Source: Tellurirhabdus rosea
GTDB lineage: Bacteria > Bacteroidota > Bacteroidia > Cytophagales > Spirosomataceae
Direction: 5' to 3'
NCBI RefSeq assembly: GCF_026278345.1
Contig: NZ_CP111085.1
Span: 186,001-250,000, forward strand
Length of the DNA: 64,000 bases
Below the pieces are notes generated by a model, which worked only from the letters and a program-made list of their open reading frames with translations, had not been told where the DNA came from and ran no database searches. This document shows positions 24,220 through 31,566 of this stretch, one piece after another. The position numbers and the translations under genes are program-made. Positions within the stretch are counted from its first letter, which is position 1, and every line of letters begins with the position of its first letter.

Positions 24220-25224
24220 TCAAAGTCTGGCCAGTAATTCAGCTTTTTTGGCGGTGAATTCTTCTTCGGTCAGGATGCCCGCCGCCTTCAGTTCGCCCAG
24301 TTGTTTCAGCATGTCCATGATTTTGCCTTTATCCTCAGACCCCGCCGCCGGAGTCGTCGGATTGGTGGGCGCGCTGGCGTTCTGCATGAAATTTCCCAGG
24401 CCGCCCATCAGGATGGCCTGTCCGGCGGCTCCGCCGTTTTCGGCGGCATCTTCGAGCGCCACTCCGGCCTGAAACTGCTGGAACCGGGCCATATCGCCGA
24501 CCATGTTCATCTGCGTGGTTTTGTCCAGAAACGCCTCCACTTCCGGCGGTAGGCTGGTATTTTCGATGTAGAACCGGGCCAGTTCCAATCCGTAGGCCGT
24601 AAAATGTTCCTGCAGGAGCGGCAGGAGCTTGTCGCCCATTTCGCGGTAATTACGGGCCATGTCGAACACGGATACCCCGGCTTCGGCTACCGTATCGGAG
24701 AAGTTGGTCACGATGGCCGAGCGCAGTTGGGCCTCCACATCCCCGATGCGGACCACGGGCGTCGTTCCGGCAAATTCTTTAATCAGTTTTCCGGCGTCCG
24801 TCACCCGCAGCGCAAACACCCCGAAGGCCCGCACCCGCACCTGCTTCAGCTCGGGATCGCGCATGATGACCGGGTTCTGCGTGCCCCATTTGAGGTTGGT
24901 GAACTGCTTTGTCGAGACAAAATAAACGTCCACTTTGAACGGCGACTCGAAGCCGTACTTCCACGACCGGAGCGTGGTCAGAATCGGCATGTTCTGGGTC
25001 GTCAGTTCGTAGCGTCCCGGCTGGTAGACGTCGGCAATGCGGCCTTCGTTCATGAACACGGCCACCTGCGACTCCCGCACGGTCAGTTGAGCGCCGTACT
25101 TGATGTTGTTGCCGTTGTCCGGAAATTTCCAGATGACCGTGTCAGTCGAGCCGTGCGACGGACCGTTATCGACCCATTCGATGACCTCGATGAATTCGTT
25201 TCGGATAAAATCAAAAAGACCCAT
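24220..25224 (-). CDS. SPFH-domain protein with C-terminal SHOCT motif
   Basis: The 334-residue protein starts MGLFDFIRNEFIEVIEWVDN and carries an SPFH (stomatin/prohibitin-like) domain over roughly residues 20-220, then a Gly/Ala/Asn-rich linker. It ends in a SHOCT helix pair (LKQLGELKAAGILTEEEFTA). It has no transmembrane helix, which suits the YdjI-like group (once called virion core protein). It is followed after 17 bases by the zinc-ribbon membrane protein, and the pair probably forms a membrane-associated complex of unknown function. Confidence 0.82.
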   Translation of the reverse strand: MGLFDFIRNEFIEVIEWVDNGPSHGSTDTVIWKFPDNGNNIKYGAQLTVRESQVAVFMNEGRIADVYQPGRYELTTQNMPILTTLRSWKYGFESPFKVDVYFVSTKQFTNLKWGTQNPVIMRDPELKQVRVRAFGVFALRVTDAGKLIKEFAGTTPVVRIGDVEAQLRSAIVTNFSDTVAEAGVSVFDMARNYREMGDKLLPLLQEHFTAYGLELARFYIENTSLPPEVEAFLDKTTQMNMVGDMARFQQFQAGVALEDAAENGGAAGQAILMGGLGNFMQNASAPTNPTTPAAGSEDKGKIMDMLKQLGELKAAGILTEEEFTAKKAELLARL

Positions 25225-25353
25225 GGTTTAGGTTGCTGGTTTGTGGTTGGGGCAAGCCAAAAGGGAATTGCCCTCGGATGGTGTAAAACTACAGCATGGA
25301 CGGCAATCTATACTGCATACTTCACAAACGGTTTTTTAGGACCGTAAAAAAAA

Positions 25354-25380
25354 GAAAAAACCCGGCTGGAAGGTCCGGGT
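25354..25380 (-). terminator. Terminator of the gapN-like gene
   Basis: On the reverse strand ACCCGG (25380-25375) and CCGGGT (25365-25360) form a stem followed by a long T-rich run (25360-25345). It is 60 bases downstream of the stop at 25441. Confidence 0.65.
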
Positions 25381-25440
25381 CCTGGGCTTGACGGGTTCGT
25401 GCGGAGAGGAACGGAGCTTTTCCGCCCCTCCGCGAAAACC

Positions 25441-27069
25441 CTAGAAGATGAACTTGGTCGACAGGAACTCCGACCGGTGTTCTTCGACGATGTCGTTCAG
25501 GATGGCTTTGTTGTCGGCCGTGTCCTTGGTGGCGACGACCGTCCGGATGGAGAAGGAGCGCAGGGCGTCCTCGACCGACAGCGTACCTTCGGCGGAATCT
25601 TTCCGGCCCGTGAACGGGAAGGTGTCGGGTCCGCGCTGGCACTGGGCGTTGATGTTGACCCGGCTCACCTGATTGACGAGCGGGTCCACCAGGCTGGCGA
25701 TCTCGGCCGGGTCCGTCCCGAAAATGCTGACCTGCTGGCCGTGGTCGGAGTCGATGATGTACTGAATCGGCTCCTCGATGTCGTCGAAGGGCACCACCGG
25801 CACGACGGGACCGAACTGTTCCTCGCGGTAAAGCTTCATGGCCGGACTGACCGGGTAAACGACCGCCGGGAAGAAGAACGACTCCTGCACCGTGCCGCCG
25901 CCCTCGTTGACCACCTGAGCGCCGTGGGCCTCGGCATCGCGCAGGCATTCGGTCAGGTAAGCGGGTTTCTGCGGCTCCGGCAGCGGCGTGATCTGGGTGC
26001 CTTTCTCCCAGGGCAGGCCCGGTTTCAGTTTGTTGACCTCTTCGGTAAAGCGTTCGAGGAAGCGGTCGGCGATGGACCGATGCACCCAGACGATCTTGAT
26101 GGCCGTGCAGCGCTGCCCGTTGAACGAAAGCGTGCCCAGCAGGCATTCCTTCACGGCCAGGTCGAGGTCCGCATTGCCGAGGATGATGCCCGCGTTTTTG
26201 GCGTCGAGGCCGAGCACCGCGCGGAGGCGGTTCACTTTCGGATGTAATTTCTTGAGTTGATCGGCTACCCGGCTCGACCCGATGAGCGTCAGGACGTTGA
26301 TTCTCCCCGACCGCATCAGCGCCGGAACAACCGTATTGCCCCGTCCGTAGATCGTGTTGACGACCCCTTTCGGGAAACATTCCTTAAACGCTTCGAGCAT
26401 CGGGAAGTGCAGCAGAGTGCCGTGCTTGGGGGGCTTAAAGAGGATGGTGTTGCCCATCAGAATGGCCGGAATCAGGGTGGTGTAGGTTTCGTTCAGCGGG
26501 TAGTTGAACGGTCCCATGCACAGCACGACGCCAAGCGGCGAGCGGCGGATCTGGCCAATAATTCCCTGTTCGATCCGGAACCGTGAAGAGGCCCGGTCCA
26601 CGTCTTTCAGCGCATCAATGGTGTCGTAGATGTACTCCACCGTCCGGTCGAACTCCTTGGTCGAGTCGCCGAGGGTTTTGCCGATTTCCCACATGAGCAG
26701 GGACACGATCTGGCTTTTGCGCTCCATCATTTTGCCGACGAAACGCTCCATACAGGCGATCCGGTCGGCTACCGACATGGTTGGCCACTCGCCGCGGCCA
26801 TTGTCGTAGGCCCGGACGGCCGCGTCCAGGGCCTGCATGGCTTCGATATCCGAAGCGGGCAGCGGATAGCTGCCGATGACCTTGCGCCGGGCACCCCGGT
26901 CGGTCTGGATGTAGACCGGCGACAGCACTTCCTGAACGGGTCCGTCCCAGGTCCGCAGTTCGCCGTCGATGAGGTACTCGCGCTGGTGAAGTTCCTGAAT
27001 CCGGAACTCTTCCGGGATGCTGCTTTCCGCCGGAATCAAGTGTTCGAGAGCAAGAGAGAGGGTTGACAT
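25441..27069 (-). CDS. gapN: GapN-like aldehyde dehydrogenase without the general-base glutamate
   Basis: The 542-residue protein belongs to the aldehyde dehydrogenase superfamily and most resembles non-phosphorylating NADP-dependent glyceraldehyde-3-phosphate dehydrogenase. Visible: catalytic Asn189 in GPFNYPLN, cofactor site FKPPKHG, GSSRVAD, catalytic Cys321 in SFNGQRCTA, and KLYREEQFGPV. The usual LELGGK motif reads LGLDAK, so the Glu that sits 34 residues before the Cys is Gly287. GapN makes 3-phosphoglycerate and NADPH from glyceraldehyde-3-phosphate in one step. With Gly at that site deacylation may differ. Single gene, own terminator. Confidence 0.8.
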   Translation of the reverse strand: MSTLSLALEHLIPAESSIPEEFRIQELHQREYLIDGELRTWDGPVQEVLSPVYIQTDRGARRKVIGSYPLPASDIEAMQALDAAVRAYDNGRGEWPTMSVADRIACMERFVGKMMERKSQIVSLLMWEIGKTLGDSTKEFDRTVEYIYDTIDALKDVDRASSRFRIEQGIIGQIRRSPLGVVLCMGPFNYPLNETYTTLIPAILMGNTILFKPPKHGTLLHFPMLEAFKECFPKGVVNTIYGRGNTVVPALMRSGRINVLTLIGSSRVADQLKKLHPKVNRLRAVLGLDAKNAGIILGNADLDLAVKECLLGTLSFNGQRCTAIKIVWVHRSIADRFLERFTEEVNKLKPGLPWEKGTQITPLPEPQKPAYLTECLRDAEAHGAQVVNEGGGTVQESFFFPAVVYPVSPAMKLYREEQFGPVVPVVPFDDIEEPIQYIIDSDHGQQVSIFGTDPAEIASLVDPLVNQVSRVNINAQCQRGPDTFPFTGRKDSAEGTLSVEDALRSFSIRTVVATKDTADNKAILNDIVEEHRSEFLSTKFIF

Positions 27070-27153
27070 AAATAAACAGGTTGCAGGTACTAGATTAATA
27101 AAAAAGGACTGTGGTCTTGTTGTTCAGGTTCCGCAAACGTTGCCGGAAGGAAT

Positions 27154-27190
27154 AAAAAAACCGCTTCGAACAGAAAGTAACGAAGCGGTT
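27154..27190 (-). terminator. Terminator downstream of the first tRNA-Leu
   Basis: AACCGCTTCG (27159-27168) and CGAAGCGGTT (27181-27190) form a 10-bp stem. On the reverse strand the stem is followed by a seven-T run. It differs in sequence from the terminator of the second tRNA copy. Confidence 0.75.
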
Positions 27191-27212
27191 GATGAAATGT
27201 AGTCAAAAAACT

Positions 27213-27309
27213 GAGTACCGGGAGCCGGACTCGAACCGGCATGTCCTTGCAGACAATGGTGTTTGAGACCATCGCGTCTACCGATTCCGCCATCCCGGCC
27301 TGAAATCGA
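27213..27309. repeat. 97-bp direct repeat, copy 1 (tRNA-Leu boundary of the island)
   Basis: The stretch from GAGTACCGGG to CCTGAAATCGA, including the whole tRNA gene, recurs base for base at 36146-36242 in the same orientation. The unit from repeat to repeat is 8,933 bases. Homologous exchange between the copies could delete or circularise the segment. Confidence 0.9.
27216..27299 (-). tRNA. tRNA-Leu (anticodon CAA)
   Basis: The 84-base sequence on the reverse strand starts GCCGGGATGGCGGAATCGGT and ends CGGCTCCCGGTA. The acceptor stem pairs GCCGGGA with TCCCGGT, the anticodon stem ATGGT/ACCAT holds loop CTCAAAC (anticodon CAA), there is a long variable arm as in leucine tRNAs, and the T-loop is GTTCGAGTC. 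CCA is not encoded. A second identical copy lies at 36149-36232. Confidence 0.95.
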
Positions 27310-27571
27310 AGGAAAAACCGTTTCTGGGCGCAAATTACGAAGGATTTTTCATTCGCCTAGTACTTTGTTTTTCTTTTTCCCCGATTGGCCAAACGCTGGC
27401 GGGGAACCTGTCCGGGCGCTGCGCCGGCAATCTTTCCGGCAATGGAAGCGGACTCTGAAGCGTTCGCCGTCAGCATTCAGGTCCAAAACTGCCTCTTTCA
27501 GGGAATGGACCGGGACCAAGGCCGCCCCTGCGAAAGAGGCCCTTCCCGGTGAATTTCCGTTCCCGATGCCC

Positions 27572-27992
27572 TTACTCGTACGTGAATGTACTGCCGTAAG
27601 TCTGGGGACTATACTTACCGGTAGGATCGGTGTAGGTAGTTGTTCGAGAGGTTACATAGCCCTTGGCATCAAACTGGTACAGTAACTCGTAAACGGCCGT
27701 CATTTCTCCTGCCTCATCAAAGGTTTTGTGCTTGATGGGTAGGCTCTTGGTCGGTTTTCCCAAGTAATCATTTGTCCAGAATGTGAACGATCCGTATTAC
27801 TTGGCCGGAATCATTCAGCGTATACGTATATTTTGCCTTTTGTTTCCACTGCTGAGTAGCAGGCAGGTAGTCGAAACTGGTAATCTGAATCTGCTTTGGT
27901 TGGTAGGTATATTGATGGTAGAAGTCCGGGCTCCACTCAGATTCTTCGCTCTGGTCGGTATTGATTCTTTCAATCCTGCCATAGCGTTGTGA
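27572..27992 (-). pseudogene. Remnant of a secreted YD-repeat-like protein, frameshifted and 5'-truncated
   Basis: Reading leftward from 27992, one frame gives RYGRIERINTDQSEESEW..., then YTYQPKQIQITSFDYLPA and YTYTLNDSGQVIRIVHILDK and stops. The sequence carries on in the next frame as DYLGKPTKSLPIKHKTFDEA, then YQFDAKGYVTSRTTTYTD to the stop at 27572. A one-base change near 27766-27771 joins both. A stop lies directly upstream and no start codon is present, so the 5' end is missing. The Y-x-Y/Dx-GxV pattern resembles cell-surface repeat proteins of this phylum. The neighbouring 27310-27571 holds no feature I can support. Confidence 0.65.
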
Positions 27993-28041
27993 TTAAGTTA
28001 AGTTCGAATGATTTCCCCGAAGAGGGGCTGCCCTCAGGTGC

Positions 28042-28611
28042 TCATCGGTCGTAAGCGTATTCGGCCAGTTCGGCCAGCATGGTCTGAATTCTGGCTTCCC
28101 ACTGCCGCTGCTTTGCCTCCAGACGGCCGCTGTCGGTATCGTCCGAATATTCCACAATCAGCCGGTTGCACTCGGCCATGAGCTGCTCGTGGCGGGCATC
28201 GAAGGTCTGCCCACCCCTGAGGATGATGGTGCGGCGGTTATCCTTCAACTCTTTCCGCAATTTGCGGGCGTACACTTCCAGAATATCGAAGCGGGTTTGT
28301 TCGTACGTCAGCAGCAGGTCGGGCTCATAATTGGTCGTATCCATCCACGAACCCGAGCGCTGCAGGTAGTTGACCACCTTTTTGTTGAGGTGTTTGGAGT
28401 AGAGGTCGTAGCCACGCAGATCGTATCCGACCAGAATCATGCCCACCACCGGGGTATTTCCCTGAGGGTGCGGACGGGCCATCCGATAATCACTGGCTTG
28501 CAGCTTCCGGGTAGCCGACCAGAGCACGTAGTCGGGGTTGTTTTCGTACTTGGACTGGGCCTGCGCCGCAAAGAACGGCAGGAAGGAAAGAATAAAAACC
28601 AGTTGCTTCAT
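28042..28611 (-). CDS. Secreted DUF922-like protein with degenerate metal site
   Basis: I start at ATG 28611 (MKQLVFILSFLPFFAAQAQS), which gives a clear signal peptide. The 189-residue protein has the layout of the DUF922 putative zinc-protease family: SATRKLQASDYRM near the start, then a central helix LLTYEQTRFDILEVYARKLRKEL, then a long C-terminal helix. Family members usually read HEQxHFDI in that helix. Here both histidines are replaced (Y and R), so zinc binding is probably lost. It lies inside the tRNA-bounded island. Family assignment is from memory of the motif and is moderate. Confidence 0.6.
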   Translation of the reverse strand: MKQLVFILSFLPFFAAQAQSKYENNPDYVLWSATRKLQASDYRMARPHPQGNTPVVGMILVGYDLRGYDLYSKHLNKKVVNYLQRSGSWMDTTNYEPDLLLTYEQTRFDILEVYARKLRKELKDNRRTIILRGGQTFDARHEQLMAECNRLIVEYSDDTDSGRLEAKQRQWEARIQTMLAELAEYAYDR

Positions 28612-28879
28612 ATGTTTGTAGAACAGCCAGTACAACGCAAGATTCATACCAACCGGTTTCGGGAGGGTGATTTTGGAGATGAGATTTTACTACCCAGAAA
28701 CCCGCCCGGTTCACGCGACACTTCATTACCCTAAAATCACCAAAAGCCGAGGGTATTATGAGGGTGGTAACATTGCCAAGTTAGACTAATAGCTATCTTA
28801 GCAAAGCTTACGCAGCAGCACTCATACAACAGGAAAACACCTTCCAATTGTGGTATTCTTTTAAATAACTAAACTATTT

Positions 28880-29605
28880 ATGAAAAAAAATTATACAACT
28901 TGGCTGTGCTTACTGATCGGATTAGTAACAGCCTGCCATCAAGCGGATGTAGTAGCTGACCAACCCCTCCAAATTCAACAGGCGCGCGTAATTGACGATC
29001 CGAGTACTCGTGTTGATATAGATCAGCAAACCCATACTATTACCGTTTCACCTTCCACTTTTAAGGCAGGTCGCATTCGAGATAGAATCATGAATCTACT
29101 GGTAAAGACCTCCATCAATGCAGTCTTAGGCCCCGTTAACCCAAACCTGACTCCATCACTGGAACAACCATTTTCGTTCGATGTAACCACTTATGATAAC
29201 AGCAAGCCCACCTATTTACGAGTACGGCCCATCAACACGGCACTAACCACTTATCAAGACTATCAACTTCTATTAAAAGCAGCTGGTCCTGTCCGGTTCG
29301 AATTAATGCAAGCGGGAATGGATAGCCTGATTATAAACCTAAAAAACTATCAAAGGTACTTAGTCAACTTACCCGTTAGTAATCTCTATGATGGTCGCTT
29401 ACAAGACTATCAAATTTATGCAATCCCCGCAGATGGGACATCACCGATTGAATTGACAGTTGGCAATGATGGCTACAGTCCAGATTATGTCCAGTTTTAC
29501 TTTGACCGGCAAAAAACTAAGCCCGGCGTATACCAGATTGAATTACGCAAGTCAGACGGTCAGCGTAGCCAGTCTTCCACTCAGGTTATTGTTAAAAACT
29601 CTTAG
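28880..29605 (+). CDS. Lipoprotein of unknown function (AT-richer than its surroundings)
   Basis: The 241-residue protein has a lipoprotein signal (LCLLIGLVTAC, cysteine about 19). The mature part holds two beta-rich stretches: HTITVSPSTFKAGRI... and DGTSPIELTVGNDGYSPDYV, ending YQIELRKSDGQRSQSSTQV, like an IPT/TIG-type immunoglobulin fold at the C-terminus. No family recognised. The gene and its flanks use many A/T-ending codons, unlike neighbours, which suggests recent transfer. It lies alone, pointing right, in the island. The flanks 28612-28879 and 29606-29784 show no gene I can support. Confidence 0.65.
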   Translation: MKKNYTTWLCLLIGLVTACHQADVVADQPLQIQQARVIDDPSTRVDIDQQTHTITVSPSTFKAGRIRDRIMNLLVKTSINAVLGPVNPNLTPSLEQPFSFDVTTYDNSKPTYLRVRPINTALTTYQDYQLLLKAAGPVRFELMQAGMDSLIINLKNYQRYLVNLPVSNLYDGRLQDYQIYAIPADGTSPIELTVGNDGYSPDYVQFYFDRQKTKPGVYQIELRKSDGQRSQSSTQVIVKNS

Positions 29606-29978
29606 AATCAAAGGATAATTGCTACCGTTTCTGGATGGAAGTAATTCGGATGAAGCGACAAGTGGCGGGACGAATACTCGTATCGGCTTTGAAGCGCACT
29701 CAAACATCAAAGTTCCGCTGTTGATAAGCCGAAGGGAGGCCCGGGCTTGTCATCCTATTTAAGTGTTTAAACTTTCACTCTGTTTTACTTCTTCTTTTTT
29801 AGATGGTAATATTCACCGACAGGTGAGATGGGCATTAAATTCAAAGAAGCCTTAGACAGTTCATCAACAAGAAAGCAAACTTTAGGATTATTGGTCATAA
29901 AGCAACCCACCATATTAGGTGATGGCGGGACTTCGGTAAAATCGCAGACGCATGGGGTGGTCCGGTTTAGCCGGACAG

Positions 29979-30869
29979 TCAACTATGCAAGTTTTGATTT
30001 AACGTTAAATAATACTGGTTTTCATATTGTTCGGGGCTGAGGTAGCCCAGCGACGAGTGCCGCCGTTTGCGATTGTAATAGCATTCAATGTAATCAAATA
30101 ATTCAGTTCGGGCATCTTCCAGTGAGCGGAAGGCTCCGTTTTCTAACAGTTCAGCTTTCAGCCTGGACCAGCAGGATTCCATAAACGCATTGTCGTACGG
30201 ATCGTTGGGTCGGCTCATACTCTGTTGAATTTGATTAGTAAGTAGGGTATTGCGGAATGACTTGCCAATATACTGGCCACCCCGATCGGAATGTACGATC
30301 GCATTCGGATTCAGGTTGCGACGCAATAAGGCTTTTTTCAAGGCCTCATGGACCAGCGATTCTTCCATGTGTAATTCAATCTGCCAGCCTGCGATCAGGC
30401 GAGAATACAGATCCATCCAGGCAGCCAGATAGGCCCATTCTCCAGTAACCAAAGGAATATATGTAATATCCCCAACCAGTACACACCCTGGCGCGGCAGG
30501 AAATGGGCTATCTGCTAACAAATTAGGACTAAAAGGTCCACTATGGCGGCTGTCCGTCGTTCGGGGAATAAAGCTTCGGGGCTGAATTGCCCTTAATCCT
30601 TCACGGCGCATCAGCCGTCGGAGTTGATGCCGTCCCACCGAATAACCTTGCTCTTGTAATTCCGGCGTTAACCGACGACTGCCGTATCGACGACGATGAT
30701 CGGCAAAACTTTTCTGCATAGCACCAATGAGCTTTCGTTTCTCTTCAGATACTTGATAGCTCAAACCCCGTCGATATTCATAGTAGGCACTTCGGCTGAT
30801 CTCCAAGGCATGACAGATTACTTGAATCGGGTGGTGATTACTCAGTTCAGTGACCAGTTTATAGACCAC
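29979..30869 (-). CDS. IS3-family transposase OrfB (DDE catalytic part)
   Basis: The 296-residue catalytic part has an N-terminal helix-turn-helix region (HPIQVICHALEISRSAYYEY) and an rve integrase core. The DDE acids are in VLVGDITYIPL, AIVHSDRGGQYIG and DNAFMESCWSRLKAE. The listed start is a GTG at 30869, but in this family the protein is usually made as an OrfAB fusion through -1 frameshifting. The frame upstream of the GTG stays open through SVGHFQPDDLTVV, which supports fusion at 30901-30908. Confidence 0.93.
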   Translation of the reverse strand: MVYKLVTELSNHHPIQVICHALEISRSAYYEYRRGLSYQVSEEKRKLIGAMQKSFADHRRRYGSRRLTPELQEQGYSVGRHQLRRLMRREGLRAIQPRSFIPRTTDSRHSGPFSPNLLADSPFPAAPGCVLVGDITYIPLVTGEWAYLAAWMDLYSRLIAGWQIELHMEESLVHEALKKALLRRNLNPNAIVHSDRGGQYIGKSFRNTLLTNQIQQSMSRPNDPYDNAFMESCWSRLKAELLENGAFRSLEDARTELFDYIECYYNRKRRHSSLGYLSPEQYENQYYLTLNQNLHS

Positions 30870-30871
30870 CG

Positions 30872-31165
30872 TCAGGTCATCCGGCTGAAAATGGCCAACG
30901 CTTTTTTTAACACTTCGCGTTCCTGCTCGACACGACGAAGTTGTTCCCGGACCCGCTCATATTCCTCGATAGATACGGTGCTACCATCCGGGTGGCCTGC
31001 TTTTTTATTCCCTTTCCAACGATAGAGCAGATTCTCCGAGATGCCCAGTGAACGGGCCACATCAGCAACGGTCCGGTCACCAGTAGTAGCTAGGCGAACA
31101 GCTTCTTTTTTGAAATCCTCATCGTACTTTCGACGAGGCATCAGCACGGATTTGTTTTGGCTCAT
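30872..31165 (-). CDS. IS3-family transposase OrfA (DNA-binding part)
   Basis: The 97-residue protein is a helix-turn-helix plus leucine-zipper OrfA. It shows RRKYDEDFKKEAVRLATTG, ADVARSLGISENLLYRWKGN and a C-terminal coiled coil (EYERVREQLRRVEQEREVLK). It binds the element ends and dimerises. It ends 2 bases before the OrfB start and contains the slippery run. Confidence 0.92.
   Translation of the reverse strand: MSQNKSVLMPRRKYDEDFKKEAVRLATTGDRTVADVARSLGISENLLYRWKGNKKAGHPDGSTVSIEEYERVREQLRRVEQEREVLKKALAIFSRMT
30901..30908 (-). other. Programmed -1 frameshift site of the IS3 element
   Basis: On the reverse strand the codons TTA AAA AAA GCG contain A7G. Slipping back one base turns ...LKKALAIF... 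into ...LKKSVGHFQPDD and joins OrfA to OrfB. The A-AAA-AAG pattern is the standard IS3-family signal. Confidence 0.8.
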
Positions 31166-31566
31166 GGTACAGCTAAGTTAAGCACTTAGACTGTCCGGCA
31201 AAACTGGACCATCTCAGCATTCGTCCTCCATTTTGTACGTGGATGGCTTTTGAGACAATCCTTTCACCCTGAAGGTGACGGTGGTAGCTGTGAATGTAAC
31301 GGTCTGTTTTGGATCATCATTCAACACCCATGTACCAATCAACAGCTTTTTTATCTCTGCTGCCGTTTTTATATTCTCCCCACCCAAAGTCCCTAATCCC
31401 TCTGAACTCCAGGTTTCGGTACTAGTCTGGGCAAAGGCTGACGATGACAAGAAAATTAATGATGAGAAGCAAAAACCAAGTAATGTTTTTTTCATTCAAT
31501 GTGCTTAATTATAAGACACAAATGTAGAAAGCTTAATGTGTATATTTTCTACCAAGCATTCGCTTT

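Larger units (their letters stand above)
29953..31216 (-). mobile_element. IS3-family insertion sequence, 1,264 bp, with 28-bp ends and 3-bp target duplication
   Basis: The left end starts TGGGGTGGTCCGGTTTAGCC; the right end, read inward on the reverse strand, starts TGAGATGGTCCAGTTTTGCC. They agree at 24 of 28 positions and share GCCGGACAGTC. GCA occurs directly outside both ends (29950-29952 and 31217-31219). Two overlapping frames encode OrfA and OrfB. The insertion is within a secreted-protein gene. No second copy is in this window. Intact frames suggest that it may still be active. Confidence 0.92.
29785..31495 (-). pseudogene. Secreted lipocalin-like protein gene split by the IS3 element
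   Basis: The 5' part (31495-31217) encodes a signal peptide (MKKTLLGFCFSSLIFLSSSA), then IKKLLIGTWVLNDDPKQTVT and ends KMEDEC at the insertion. The 3' part (29952-29785) continues CVCDFTEVPPSPNMVGCFMT to GEYYHLKKKK and a stop. Removing the element and one GCA copy joins ...DEC to VCDF... in frame, giving a 147-residue protein. In the split state the element's own TGA end stops the 5' part after residue 93. The GTW...TVTF and GEYYHL pattern is that of small secreted lipocalin-like proteins. A TACATTTG -7 element lies at 31526-31519. Confidence 0.85.

Noticed and set aside
29785-29982. Independent 65-residue gene beside the IS element
   Set aside because: Its first eleven codons lie inside the IS end; the rest is the 3' part of the split gene.
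29958-31211. Shorter IS boundaries at the TGGTCC/GGACCA repeat
   Set aside because: With those ends no target duplication appears. Extending 5 bases each side keeps the inverted match, gives TG...CA termini and a GCA duplication.
31214-31495. Complete 93-residue secreted protein
   Set aside because: Its stop codon is the TGA end of the IS3 element; the protein continues at 29952-29785 after the element is removed.
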